Assembly: GCF_963678635.1 (NCBI RefSeq)
Contig: NC_087069.1
Location: 51,656,938 to 51,720,937, forward strand
DNA: 64,000 nt
Reading direction: 5' to 3'
Origin: Symsagittifera roscoffensis
Taxonomy: Eukaryota; Xenacoelomorpha; Acoela; Convolutidae
The position numbers and the translations under genes are program-made. Below the pieces are notes generated by a model. That model was not told the origin of the DNA. It saw nothing but the letters and a program-made list of their open reading frames with translations, and did no database searches. Shown piece after piece: positions 1 to 11,619 of this stretch. How positions within the stretch are numbered: the stretch's first letter is position 1; each line of letters opens with the position of its first letter.

Positions 1-1982
1 TTTGAAATATCCACTGTAATCTTGAGTGTATATGTCTGCAAATCCTGCGGTTTCTGCAAGTTTTCTTAAATTTTGATCAATTGATTGTCTTTGTATAGTG
101 TCCATTTTTGTGAGTAGTTCTTGGAATTGTTGTGATCTAATGTGGTGTTGTATATAAGATCTAGAATAAATTCCAATGGATTGTAGATCTATATTGGGGT
201 TTCGAGCAATGGCTCTAATGCTTTCTGGTGAAAACTTTTTGAGTGGTTGCATTAATGTAGGGTATGGTGTTAATAGGTAGTATTTATCTTCATCTGGATT
301 TAGTTGTACTACATTGTGGCTATTTTCTGATCCACATGGGACTGCGGTATCCCAAAAATATGTTCTTCTTGAGAGTGTGTCGACAAAATGTACTTTATTT
401 TTATAGAATATGGGTATCCTTTTATAGCAACGTTTGTCTTCAAAAACGTATAATGGTGATACTTTTTTAGTGCTTGTATAAAACCATAAAATGTTTCCTT
501 CGTAATCAAGAAAATTTGATCTGTTTCCTGATAATAAATATCCTGCATAGGGTAATTTTAATACTGCTAATGCGAGTGATTGCAATATTTGTGTTCGTTC
601 TAGTTCGCATAGTTGATGTAGTGTTTCTAATTCAGAAAGTGACATTTCTTGAAAAATTCTACTAATTGTGTAGTCTAATTTCATATCTAAATGAATGTCA
701 TAATGTATGTTTTCAAAGTATGTTGTGTTCATTAGTGATAGTTCTTGTAATCGTGTACTTTTTCTGTCAATTGGTGTTAATTTTCCACCTGGTTGACTGG
801 TAGATTTTTGGAAATTAACTGGATTGTAGGGTTTTCCGTCGTATTTATATTTTGCTGTTGCATGTGGATCTACTATGATTTTTCCAGTGGTCATGTCGAA
901 ACCTTGTTCGTATTCGACAAGTATTTCGGAGTATTGTGTTTTGTAGAGCGGGTTTGGGTATTTACATGCAAATTCTGTTTCTTGGTAGATTTGAAAACGT
1001 GTTAGTTTGTTTTCTATATTGTTTAGATTTCTGAAATCATTACATCGTTTGTGATGTGTGTTTACTTGTTCGTATGGGATGGATTCAATGAAGTATTTTT
1101 CATGAAATTTTATCTTTCTGGCGTGTATTTTTGCTACTTGAAATGTTGTGCATGTATCTTCGGGAAACCAAACAATTGTTGCTTGGGTTCTTGTTGTAGG
1201 ATCACAATATCCTTGATCATTTTTGCAAGGTAATCGAATTCCTTGATTGATCATTCTGTTATCTTCTAAATCTCGTGTGAGTTGTATTTTTTCGAGTTGT
1301 ATTTTCCAATCAAAAAACATTATTTTTTGGTATCCTCTATTTTTTGTATCTGCTTTACAATTTGAGGGGTCGTTTATTCCAATGAATGGTATCCAATGTT
1401 TATCGTCGGGGTAATAAGTTGAACGTCCGTGTGCGCCATTGAATGGGTATTTGTCGTCTAATTTGATATGTCCTTGATAGCGTTCAAGTTCTGCTTGGTG
1501 TACAGAATCGCTAAAGACATGGAAGTGTACTATTTGTCTGTCTGAGTGCTTGTTAATTGTGAGATTTAACCTGTGTAATTCGACTTTACAATCATCGGGA
1601 TTGAGATGTAAAAGTCTTTCAATGTTACTTTGGTAAATGATTCGTCGTCAAGTCTGTTTTTATTTCCGTTTGAAACTTGTGTGCAATGTACTTTCTTTTC
1701 GGAAAATGTTGCTGTAAATTTATATCCGGTGACTGTTGATGCTCGGGCTTTTGAGAATAGTGTTGCTATTATGTTTGCAGTTTCTATAGCTTGTGGTTCT
1801 GTTTAGCATTGTGATACTTGATTTATTGCGTATTTTTGTAGTGTTTTTTGTTCGTTTTCTTCACAATCATAGTGTGTTACTAGTAAGTTTTGAGGTCCTG
1901 TGCGAGGAGATGGATTTGTGTTTTGTTCGGAAAATATAAGATAAAAGAATTGTAGAAAGATTAATATCCTTGAAATATACAT
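1..1982 (-). pseudogene. env: env, envelope-like glycoprotein (copy A, 3' end outside window)
   Basis: Starts at the ATG at 1980-1982 with a hydrophobic signal-peptide-like stretch, followed by Cys-containing sequence that matches copy B. A TAA replaces the Glu codon after the QC pair near 1803, and several frameshifts follow. The conserved segment with FYTCTKKV and CYKR, with a DTAVPCG motif just after, is readable at about 330-520. It would be the surface fusion protein. The family is discussed under copy B. Confidence 0.7.
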
Positions 1983-3090
1983 GTGTATGATAGTCCTGAA
2001 TATGGGTTATAAAATGTTATATATCCGATTGTAGTTTTTGTATATCTATCGTATTTAAATTTTACTTCTGTTGTAATAAAGGGTGGTGGTAGTGTTTGAG
2101 CTGTAATGTTTGAAGGGCTTAGTGGATAATGATGTTGAACGATTTTATTGAGTTTAACTGTAATTTCAAACTTTAGTTGAAGGCTGTTTTGATTTAATAT
2201 TTGTACGTTATGTTCTCGGATATCTTCGTGGATATCTTGTCTGTTTTGTAATCTGTTAAGTGCCCAACTGTGTAGTCGGTGGCTTTCGTTATGTTGTCCT
2301 AACAATGGAGGTGGTGCTACAAATGTATTCCAATCTAATCTGAGGGGTTATTTGTAGGTTGTTCACTAGATCTAGTTTCAATATCGTGTGAGATATTTAA
2401 AGGGAAAATTGATGGTGAAATTTGACTTAGGAATGGTGTTGATGGAAGTGATAGTGTTTCTGGTAGAGATGATAATGTTGTCTCTGACGAAGTATCTATT
2501 GGGTCGTTGACTAAGTTAGGTTCTCCTTGTGAGTAGGATTGTGTTGCCCAATGGGGTAGACGTTCCTTTGTGTTAGGTTGGTTAAAAGGGTTTTCACGTA
2601 TTTGTGCTGAGATTGGTGTTGATCTTAAATGTTCTGAGTGAATGTTGGGAGTTAGCGTTGGTGTATCTGGGAGCGTTATACTAGAGTTTTCTGAAATTGA
2701 TGGAGTTGGAGATTGGGGTATGCTAAAGGTAATTCTAGGAGTTTGAAAGTTTCTATTTCTTCTTGGATGAATGATCTGTCTATTTACTTCGATTGTGTTT
2801 TGATTTTGGCTAATGTGTCGGATTTGATTTAAGTCTTGTTGAAGTGTAGGGTATAAATTATATGTTGGTTTGCTTAGTGATGCTTGTCTTTGAACTGGTT
2901 CTAGGGGTTCAGATAAGGGAGCGTGTCGTTCAAAAGTGTATGGGTTATCTTGAAATTAAATTCGTGTGGATGTTTGCGGGTTTTGGGTAGTTGTTGGTAC
3001 CGTTGGGTTTTCTTGGGAAGTTGTCGGTTAAGACTGATTTGGGGGTGTTTGAGTAGCAATTTTGAAAGTGTGTTTGCAATATTGAAAAAC
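1961..3090 (-). pseudogene. ORFc: Pro/Ser/Thr-rich protein preceding env (copy A)
   Basis: Alignable with copy B over its length but broken by stops and shifts in its first part. The last 114 codons (1961-2305) are open. The C-terminal part, from about LGQHNESHRLHSW to SYTCIFQGY, is well conserved and contains NRQDIHEDIR and a GYITFYNPYSGLSY motif. No ATG lies at the head of the frame in either copy. The end overlaps the env ATG at 1980-1982 in another frame. Function unknown. Confidence 0.6.
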
Positions 3091-3279
3091 TTAGTGAGAA
3101 GATTTATGTTTGTTATAATATTCTTCGATGAATAGAATCAAAAGAATCGTGGCTAATGCGAATGTTACTATTGCCTTTTTTATACATTTACATATTGTCA
3201 TAATTAGGGATGTTACAAATGTGAGGAAGATTATGAATAGGAGGAAAATATCTGTTCTACTAAAAATTGTTCGTATCAT
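3091..3279 (-). CDS. ORFb: 62-aa membrane protein, intact in both copies (copy A)
   Basis: ATG-started. Two hydrophobic segments (about residues 8-30 and 38-51) flank a CKCIKK turn, and the end is EEYYNKHK. Copy B (54360-54548) has exactly the same length with about ten differences, nearly all Ile/Leu/Val/Met swaps. A frame intact in both copies while gag, pol and env are broken, with conservative changes, points to past selection. A role as a viral membrane accessory is inference. Confidence 0.7.
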   Translation of the reverse strand: MIRTIFSRTDIFLLFIIFLTFVTSLIMTICKCIKKAIVTFALATILLILFIEEYYNKHKSSH

Positions 3280-3520
3280 TTAAATTGGTTTTGAAATTAT
3301 CGTACCTGTATATGTGGTCAATGAGTAGGGAACAATGGGAATATAGGGCGTATAGGGTGTAGAAAATCAAAGCTATGTGAAAGAAAATTATTACGATTAC
3401 TATGAAAACTTCAAAAATGTCAATACAAAGTATGATGAAAAATTTAAAAATGAGACAAAAATTGAAGAAAAGGTTTAGGAGTAGATTTTTCATGAAGAGA
3501 ACTGTAGAGAAAAGAAGCAT
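3260..3520 (-). CDS. ORFa: small hydrophobic membrane protein (copy A), 86 aa
   Basis: Starts at a true ATG. Residues 5-60 are almost wholly Leu, Phe and Ile with only a few polar residues, so one long or two short membrane spans are likely. A short polar end containing IDHIYRY follows. Copy B has the same gene at the same place, cut short by a TAA. It overlaps ORFb by 20 bases. Its size and hydrophobicity are like small viral membrane proteins, but I recognise no family. Confidence 0.55.
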   Translation of the reverse strand: MLLFSTVLFMKNLLLNLFFNFCLIFKFFIILCIDIFEVFIVIVIIFFHIALIFYTLYALYSHCSLLIDHIYRYDNFKTNLNDTNNF

Positions 3521-4118
3521 TTGAGAAAATGATTTCTTGGTCGAATATTTTTTGAATTGCTGGGGCTATATTCAAGTGTGGTCGGATTATTTATTGGTTT
3601 TTTGACAAGTGGGTTGAGTTTCTTGAAAAATTGTTGATGGCTTATTTTATGGTGCTCGGAAGGTCTTATTGACTTTATTTTTATTTGGTGGGTAATCTGG
3701 GATATTTTTGAGAAAATTGTACTTTAGGCTAAATGATCATGGTTCATTTTTTTTAGGCTAATTTGCCATTTTTGGTTGGGGGGTTTTGGAGGGTAATTTT
3801 GGGAAAATATTGTTGATCTTTGGGTTATTAGGTTGGAGTATTATCGTGATATTGATTTTAGTTGTCAAAATTTATCGAGTTGCTTATTTTTGACCTGGAG
3901 GTTGTAAAGTTATAGTTACAGATATGCCTGGAGATTAATGTCTATCTGCTAAGAGGTTGATATTTAGAGATTGGGAACTGGTGGATTTGAGTGAATCTTA
4001 TTGGTTGATTTTGAACTAGAATCTTTGTGTTTATTTCAGCATGTTATTTGGAAAATATGAAAGTTAAAATTTCTGAGATGTAAATGAAAGTCAAAATGTG
4101 TGAAGAGGAAAAATGATT
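3521..4118. other. Copy A stretch between pol and ORFa, no gene seen
   Basis: No frame conserved with copy B is visible here. The corresponding stretch in B (54776-55367) aligns and includes a shared phrase TTTTTGACCTGGAGGTTGTA on the plus strand. It may hold signals for making the env-side messages. Confidence 0.5.
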
Positions 4119-5795
4119 TCATTTTTGAAATTCAACTTTCTTTAATATTTTAGATTGTGGGATGAATGTTTTATAATTTTTACGTGGTTGGTTTCGAAAT
4201 CTTGATGATTCTCTAAGTGTAGATTTTTCTTTCTGTTCTTGTGCAAGATATTTTCTATCATTTTTCTATTTTTTCTTTCTTTTACTGCATTATTTGAATC
4301 TAATTTGTTTACGTCTTTGTGAATTCTGTCTTGTTGTTGAATTTGTGTGTGTTGATTTTTATTAGTTTTGTTTAACAATGGCTCTATTTGTGTGTTATTT
4401 TGAATAACTTTTAAACCGGTGAAAGAATATAGTTGAGTTAGTTCGCGTAAAGCGTGTTCTTTCGGATGATAAGGTAATAGATTGTTTCTGTGTTGAACAA
4501 TTTCTTTTTTGGTTGTGTCTATAAGTTTATATGTGACTTCAGTTGGTTTATCAATTATTTGGTAAGGTCCTTTTCTAAGTGGTTGCAGTTTTTAGAGATT
4601 CCTTTTTGGTTTTGAAAATTTGGTATTAAAACAAATGTTCCTATTTTTAAATCGGTGGCTGGCGTAAATCGTTGATTAATTTGGTGATTAATATTTTGTC
4701 GTTGTAACAATTTCTTTGTTACTTTTTGGTAGATTTCGTTATGCTTTTTATCTCTGTTTAAAATCCATTCGGTGTGGGTACCGGAGGCTAATTTGAGAAT
4801 TTGTGGGTGATGAAAATGATCTTCATCATGTGTATGTAATGGTAGGTTATAGCATATTGAATCTTTAGTCGGTTTGCAATGTCCTTGTGCATTTTTATGT
4901 GCATTTGCTGTGAACATTATTGGTTTTCTTGGTTTTTGGTTAAAAACCATTTCATATGGTGACATTCCTAAGGTTGTCGTTATTTGTGATATGTATGCTA
5001 ATGGGAATAATTTTACATCTGTTGACCATTCTGTGTATTTTGTATCATTTCCATTTATGATACATCTAAGGTATTCTTGTAGAGAACGATTCATACCTTC
5101 GACTAATCCATTTGTCCAAGGTGCATGAGATTTACGTGGTTTAGGTTTTATGTTGTACAGGTGACATAGTGTGATTATTTCATTATTAATGAATTCCGTA
5201 CCGTTGTCTGTTACTAAAATTTTTGGTAATTCAAATTTTGCTATCCAATGTTCGTAGAGTGTTGTGTAAGCGTAATAAGCGTTACAATGTGGTACTGGGT
5301 TGAGTGCTACATAATGTGTAAATGCGTCAACAATGACCATAATGTAAGAGTTTCCTTCTGAGGATGGGGAAATTGGTCCTTTTGTGTCAAATGATATTCT
5401 GTGATTAAAGTATAGACTTTGTCCTTTAAAATCTTGTTTATGTGCTATTTGTTTCTGATTTGGGTAAGGTTTGTTTAGTTGACATATTATACAATCATTG
5501 CTTAATACTTTTATCCAATTGGAGCGTTTGGAAAGTAAAAATTTTGTGTAAAATTTGAATGTGTTTTTTCTGATCCGGAGTGTCCTTTCGTATTTTGTGT
5601 ATGGGTGATATTGAATGCAAGTAATATCATACTTAAGGGAAGACAGGGGACTTTAAAATCATCTAGCTGATATTCTAGAAGATCTGTGTTTTCGTTGATT
5701 GTTGTGTTGTTAAATTTTCGGAAATAGCGAAGAAGTGTTTTGTTTCCTAAAATTGTAGTATCAGCTTTTGCTGGTTTTGTTTTATTTTGTGCCAT
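4119..5795 (-). pseudogene. pol: pol, integrase with GPY tail (copy A)
   Basis: Carries the HHCC zinc module (GHSG and CIICQLNKP), the catalytic Asp in SFDTKGP, the second Asp in VTDNGTEF and the Glu in GLVEGMNRS. Near 4555-4575 is the KGPY motif of the Ty3/gypsy integrase C-terminus. A basic tail follows, ending at the TGA at 4119-4121. Frameshifts occur near 5511 and 4560. Apart from these the domain is nearly complete and similar to copy B. It would insert the cDNA into the host genome. Confidence 0.88.
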
Positions 5796-6757
5796 GATTT
5801 GAGTTGTCGTATTACTGGGTCTAAATTTTGATATTGTTTTAAAAGTTCGAGTGTGATTTTTTCTGTTGGTGGTAGAAAAATATTGTCAATATCTGTTTTT
5901 GATAAAGGGATTGTATCAAGTGGGTCGCGAAGGTTAAAAACTTGGTTGATAGTATATTTTGTGTCTTTAACTTGTGCTCCTGATAAATTTATTTTATCAG
6001 TTAAGTTTTCTTTTTCAATTAGTGGAAAAAGATCTTTTTTATGAGGTTGTTGTTTGGTTTTCTTTTGTTTTGTATTATCTGTTATCCATTGTGAGTGTGG
6101 AATGGGTTTGAATGTTGATGTACCTAATAAATCAACTTCGTAGTGATTATTTTGACAATCTAGATAAAGTGGTAAATGTTGTAGATTATTTATTTGCGTT
6201 TGGTCTATATCAGTTTTTACTGCGTATTTGCATTCTAATCTGGGTGATGTTTCGTCTTTTGCGAGATAGAATTTAATGTTTTTTGGTATTTCAACTGTAG
6301 TTTTTCGTGTAAGTAGTTCTGGTGGTGTATTTCTACTTAAGGTGTCTGGTAATGCAAGGTTTATTCCTGCTGTCCAAACTATGTGTAAGTTTGGGAATTT
6401 CATTAGAATTAATTGAAATCTATATACTCTATGATTTGGATTTGACTTTTGTGTAAAAAGAAATATAATCGGTTTGTGATCTGTGAATAAAACTGTTGGA
6501 TGTTTTGATCCAAGGATTAGAAATTCGTATTCTGTAAGTGTATAAATTATAGCTGTACACTCTCTCATTAGTGTGGAGAGTCGTAATTCGGCTTGTGTAA
6601 AAAGTCGTGAATTTGCTGAATTTAGATTCATTTTATTCGTTCCACTATGGGATTGTAATAATGCTGCGCCGATGCCGAAATTTGATGCATCGCACATAGC
6701 GTAAAATGGTTGATTTGGGTCTGGAATTGTGTTTGATATTTGTTCTGTTAAAAGTTT
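5747..6757 (-). pseudogene. pol: pol, RNase H and connection (copy A)
   Basis: Reads the RNase H motifs CDASNFGIGAALLQ, the MREC glutamate segment and FTDHKPI, then a linker of about 170 residues towards integrase. It lacks an attached RT because of the deletion just upstream. A frameshift near 5790 separates it from the integrase frame. RNase H would remove the RNA strand during reverse transcription. Confidence 0.85.
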
Positions 6758-6817
6758 TTATTAACTGGTGATATAATTAACTGGTGATATTATAACTGGT
6801 GATATTAACTGGTCGTA
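6756..6817 (-). other. RT deletion junction with triplicated 13-base filler
   Basis: Copy B encodes about 255 residues here, which are essentially all of the RT palm and fingers including YLDD. Copy A goes from the ISPV motif at the end of the linker directly to the LTEQIS residues just before RNase H. Between them ATATCACCAGTTA is repeated three times with slight drift. The repeat is a copy of the sequence at the left breakpoint, as seen when a broken end primes repeatedly on itself during joining. Confidence 0.85.
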
Positions 6818-8200
6818 TTTTTCTAAAATGTTTAGTAAACTGTTGACTTTGTCGTGTGAGTGAATTGGTACTTTACTTGCTCTTTGTTTTTTGAAAACTG
6901 CGTCTGATTTTAATGGAAGATGTAGGGATGAACTGACTTTTCCTACGTCAAATTTTGATGTTGCGTAAACTGATGAATATTTTAATAGCTGTTGTGCTAG
7001 CTTATTAAATTCATTTTGTGTTATCTGTGAGTGTTGAAAATTCTGTTGGTCTTTTGTATATTTTGTTATATCAAAAGTTGGTTTAAAATACAGGGTTTTT
7101 ATGAAATAGTCTGTATTTCTTTTTTCATTACTTATTATATTATTTATAGATAATTCTTCGTTGAGAATTGTGGATTGGCAAATGTCAAGTAATTGCAGTA
7201 TTTTATTAACTTTGTATGCTCTTTCTTTTACAGGTGAAGTTGTTGCGTTTGTCTCGCAATACCCTAATAATCCTAGGGGTAGTGTTATTTTATATGGTGT
7301 ATTATTATATACGTGTAGTGAAATAATATCTGAAATAATATCCTTTTCATATCTTATTGATGATATAGTTATTTTGAAAACTTTGTGAATTGGTCTGAAT
7401 TCAAAATCTGACAAAAAGAGTTGTTGTTTATTTTGATTTGTGTTATATTGATGAACTTGTTTTATGGAGAATTTATAGACAGTTCCTTATAGCGGTTTCA
7501 GGTGTCTTCGTTCTTGATTATAAATTGGGTAGAATTTGGAGAAAAATGGTGGTTGTTTGTTTAATCTTTGGAAAAATGTTAAAGCGGTGTTCTTTATTTT
7601 TGTGTATTTGTCTTTTATGTGTAACTTGCTATTTAATATATTTATGGTTGGTATATATTTAGTAATAAATGGTATGCCTATGATATTGTGCTTAATATCA
7701 GTGATATGAAATGTTTGTTTGAATGGTTTGTTTAGAATTTTGTTTTGTTCCATTGTTCTTGTGGGAACAAGGAATAATTGGATTTTTCCATAGTTCGTTA
7801 ACATTGATCCTTGTGCTGTTGCTAACTTGCTAGATGTTTCTAAAGGTTTTCAATTTGGATGTAATAATTTGATTTCATTCCATGTAGGGATATTGATGAT
7901 ATTTGATTCTGCGCCTGAATCGATTAAAAAATCAATTTCAAGATCTGGTGGTTGAAATTCTTTGTTTTGGACTTTCTAAGAGAAATGGAATTGTCCAAAT
8001 TTTTTCTCGTGGCTGCTCTTTTTGGATGTTCTGATATATGTGATTTGTAGTTAGGTTTTTTGCTTTGTCTTTGTCAAATGATTTTTCCGTGTGAATTCTG
8101 TGTAATTCCTGGGTGGTTTGTGTATTATTATTCGGTCCTAAATAATAATTATTAAGGAGTTCTAATTGTTTTCATATATGTGTGAACTAAAAGGTTCTTC
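6818..8200 (-). pseudogene. pol: pol, protease region (copy A)
   Basis: Contains the aspartic-protease motif DSGAESN at about 7901-7921, with the catalytic Asp (GAT, 7919-7921) intact, followed by a hydrophobic IIGIPF segment typical of the second half of the fold. Frames shift at least twice: one segment is 7487-7804 and the next 6761-7414. The reading ends in a linker leading towards RT that copy B also has. The enzyme would cut the gag-pol polyprotein. Unlike copy B, A keeps its active-site Asp. Confidence 0.8.
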
Positions 8201-8249
8201 ATATGTGATTGATTCATAGTCATTATCAACAGTTATCATGTTAATTAAG

Positions 8250-9340
8250 ATATTATTATCTGTATCGCTTTCACTGTCTGTTGATTCGCAATTAATGTGG
8301 TTTACTTGTAATTCGATATTTTCTGTGTTTTCTATACCAGGGGGGTCTTGAGTTATTTCTTCGTTTGTTTGTACTTGATTAATTTGTCTTTGGTGTTTTG
8401 GTGTATTGCTTCTATGTCGATACTGGGAATTGTGATGACGGTTTTTATTCCTATAAGGTGATTGGGAATAATTTCTATAACGATTATTGTAACTGGAATT
8501 TCGATTTTGTGAGTTATTTCTCGATCTATTGTTTTGATTGTCATTTGATCTTTGATAGTTTGATCTGTTGTATGAGTTATTCCGTGATCTATTGTTTGGA
8601 TGAGTATTATTACGATTGTTGGAATAGCTTCTATTTCTGTTGTTTGAATAGTTTCTGTTCCTATTATTTAAAAAGTTTCTATTTCTATTATAAGATGAAT
8701 TTCGTGACTAATGGTTTGAATAATGTCTATTTCTGTTTGGCTGGGAACTGGATGCTGAAACAAATTGTGTTGAGTTTGAATTTGATCATGGATAATTGTT
8801 TCTACTATTTGATCGACTATATCTATTTTGTGAGAAATTTCGTGAATTACTTCGTTCAGGTGATCTACCTCTATAACTTGAGTTATACGGTGATTGATTT
8901 CGAGAATAGTTTTGGTTGCTTGGAAGTGGTTTTCAAGAACTATTGTTACTGTATACATTTTTGTTTGGTAGGTTTTGATCTTTTTTCATGTATTGATAAA
9001 ATGATTTGTTTAGTTCTTTGTGTTTTTGAGGTTTATTTTGGTTGTCTTGCTGTTTTTGTCTACATTCAGAGATACTGTGTCCGTATCGTCGACATTAATT
9101 ACACCATTTCTTAAAAGATGGTTTGCCTTTCCAGTTTGGGTTCTTTTCATAGATGTTTAAAATTTCGGTGATTTTTTCAGATAGGTCTACATCTGATTCT
9201 TGTATATTGTTAATGTGTGTAGTTTTTGTTTTAATGTGATTAACATATTGTAATTTCAAGTTTTCGGTTTCTTCGAAATTCATTGTGATCTCTGCTTGTT
9301 CTAATTTATCGACTAGTTTTCTGAAATCTAGATCCGGTTC
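8250..9340 (-). pseudogene. gag: gag, CCHC knuckle and Arg/Ser/Asn-rich tail (copy A)
   Basis: After the capsid domain the minus strand encodes a CX2CX4HX4C zinc knuckle at about 9062-9103. A TAA at 9095-9097 has replaced the Tyr codon between the first two Cys; copy B has TAT there. The following 600 bases encode many Arg-Asn-Ser repeats, as in RNA-binding nucleocapsid tails. Further stops and shifts interrupt it. The long plus-strand open frame over this repeat (8398-9114) is an antisense shadow of the biased codons. Confidence 0.75.
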
Positions 9341-10182
9341 TCAAATTGAGGAAGGATGAGATGCTCTTTTCTTTATAGCAATTTTTCTTAATTGTGGTGT
9401 TAAGGTCATCATTAAGATTTCTGTCATTTTTGTGTTTTTATAATCGTGTGTATTAAGCGAATATGCTTTTCGAACTAGTGTTTCAATTCTGACTGCTAGT
9501 TGTTTTATTGTTTCATTTGGTAATCTTCGAATTTCATTACATAAAACTCTTTGATGTTGTTTGTTTCTTTCAGAATCAAACATTTTTGAGAATTCCTGTG
9601 TGAATCTTTTCCAATCTGATTTTATGTTTATAGGTAGTACTGAAAACCATTTTTGTGCTGCGCCATCTAGAGTTGTTTGTATCAACGCTGTGCGGCGATG
9701 TATCCAATTTTGATGGAGTGGTGTATTTATTGGTTCAGGTCCTATATTTAAAATCAGATTTGCTGTGCCTGCGTTTAAGTAGTCTTCTACTGAGTATTCA
9801 GGGTCTGTTCCTGTAAATACCATGAGTGATTTATTTGATGTTATTGATGATCCTCCCATGAGATATAGGTTCATCGTCATTTGTAATGACTCTGCGGCGT
9901 TTGGTATTTGTGAAAAATTTGTCAATTGATTTTTTGTTATTTCATGTTGTTGTAGATAATATGGTAATGGGATTTCATTTTGCAATTGATTTGGTTGATA
10001 TGAATGCATAGTCATTGGTTTTTGTGTTTGTATTGGTTGAAAAAATTGTGTATTGTATGAATTTGGCATTTGTGGTTGTTGATGCTGAGTATCTAGCGGG
10101 TTTTCAGGAAAAATTCTTTTATATTGAGTATGTTGTGGTTTTCGTGTTCGATACTCTTGTATGTATGGTTCAAAAATATCTG
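9341..10182 (-). pseudogene. gag: gag, capsid-like domain (copy A)
   Basis: Continues gag after the frameshift. It carries the retrotransposon-gag pattern: a Trp-containing segment AAQKWFSVLP, a second Trp-Lys-Arg-Phe segment, then the Phe/Leu-spaced helices ending RIETLVRKAYS. A Pro/Gln-rich linker precedes the domain. It ends at a TGA where copy B has CGA (Arg), a single C-to-T change, so this is a nonsense mutation. The domain would assemble the core of the particle. Confidence 0.8.
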
Positions 10183-11619
10183 TTAAATGATCATCATCGG
10201 ATGATACATAATCCGTATGGTGAGATTTTTGTTGTCGATTTTTGTTTTTTGTTGAAAAAATGGGTAATTTTCACTATAATCCTGTGTAGGATGCTGAGTA
10301 ACTTGAAAATTAACTGAATTGTTTGTTGTCGTTGGTCTATCCCAATTGTTGTAATATACAGGATTATTATTAGGTTTTCGTGGGGAGTAGTTTGTTCTTG
10401 GTGGATGTGTGTAATTATAATTGTGTTCTGCAAAATTATTTCTTGTGAATGTCCTTCTTGGTTTTGGTGGTCTTATCATTGGTCCACATGTTTGGTAATC
10501 CATATGTGGAAATTTAGGGGCTAAAGTGGCTGAAGGTTTTACAGTTGATTGTAATGTTATTTGTGGTGATGTCACTTTATTATTTTTTGGTGTTGTGAAA
10601 TTTGGATGTATTGGTGAAATACTTTGTTGCGTAGTTGTCATTGTCGTGTGAACAATTTCTTCATTTATGAACTGTGATGGTGTTTGAATATGTGTAAGTT
10701 TTCGAGTTCCATTGAGGTCTTCATTATGAATAACCGTTGAATTTAAACTATTGTTTTGTGTATCAGGCAAAAATGTATTATAATTTAAAGGTGTGGCGTC
10801 AATTGTTAATGGTATAATATTTATATAATTTCGGTGAAAAGATTTTGTATATATCGCTTGACTTGAAATAGCATTTGGGAAGTGTATAAATAATGGATGA
10901 GACCAATCGGGGTCCCAAACATAATCTGATTGTTCATGAATGACTGTGTCGTCAGTGTTACTTTGAGGTCTAAAAATTTTTCTTGCTTCGTGTATTAAAT
11001 CTATATTATGTCCGAAATAATCCATTACAAACCATGCTAATATTTTTTGTAAGTCGTGTTTGGAGTTTTGTGAAACGTCATTATTTGAAAAACTTTCACG
11101 GATTGCGTATAAAAATGTAGAAAATGCGGTGATTTCGTTTCTAACTTTGTTGTGTCTAGATGTCTGAATTGGTGATGTACTTTGGGTTTCTGTTGTTTCT
11201 AATATATTCAAACTTGTGCATATTATGGCAAAAACTTCATTTGTGAATATTGAGTTTGCTCTCTGTGAGTTATGGTATTGTATATTTTTAATATATTCTG
11301 TGAATACTTTTGAAAATTCGAGATCAAGATCATCTGTTGGAACAACGTATTTCTTGTTTTCTGGTGTCCAGATTCCTTTAGTGTAGATACCGTATTGTTG
11401 TGTTATTTTGGCGATATCTTTTATATAGTGATCTATTAGTTGTCTTCTTATTCTTACATCTGGAAATTCTGTTTTACATGGACTGATTCCTGGTTCAAAT
11501 AGATTTATGAGTAAATTTTTACAGAATTTTATTTGTCCTCTATCAGTATCTGAGTCTATAGCAAAAGGGAATGCTTGTTCGTGATCTATGCTTTCTTCAC
11601 TTTGAGTGTGGCTGCTCAT
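10183..11619 (-). pseudogene. gag: gag, N-terminal part (copy A), 478 codons then frameshift
   Basis: Begins at a true ATG. It encodes a 478-residue stretch without strong motifs: an acidic start, then a mixed region, then a Pro/Asn/Thr-rich and Arg-rich end. The frame breaks near 10183; in copy B the corresponding residues run on directly into the capsid domain, so this break is a mutation in A. Gag forms the particle. This long N-terminal region before the capsid is unusual for Ty3/gypsy gag. ORF0 overlaps its first 23 bases. Confidence 0.8.

Noticed and set aside
8398-9114. 238-codon plus-strand open frame
   Set aside because: It is the antisense shadow of the Arg/Ser/Asn-rich nucleocapsid repeat; the product is a Tyr/Phe/Cys/Asn string with no domain.
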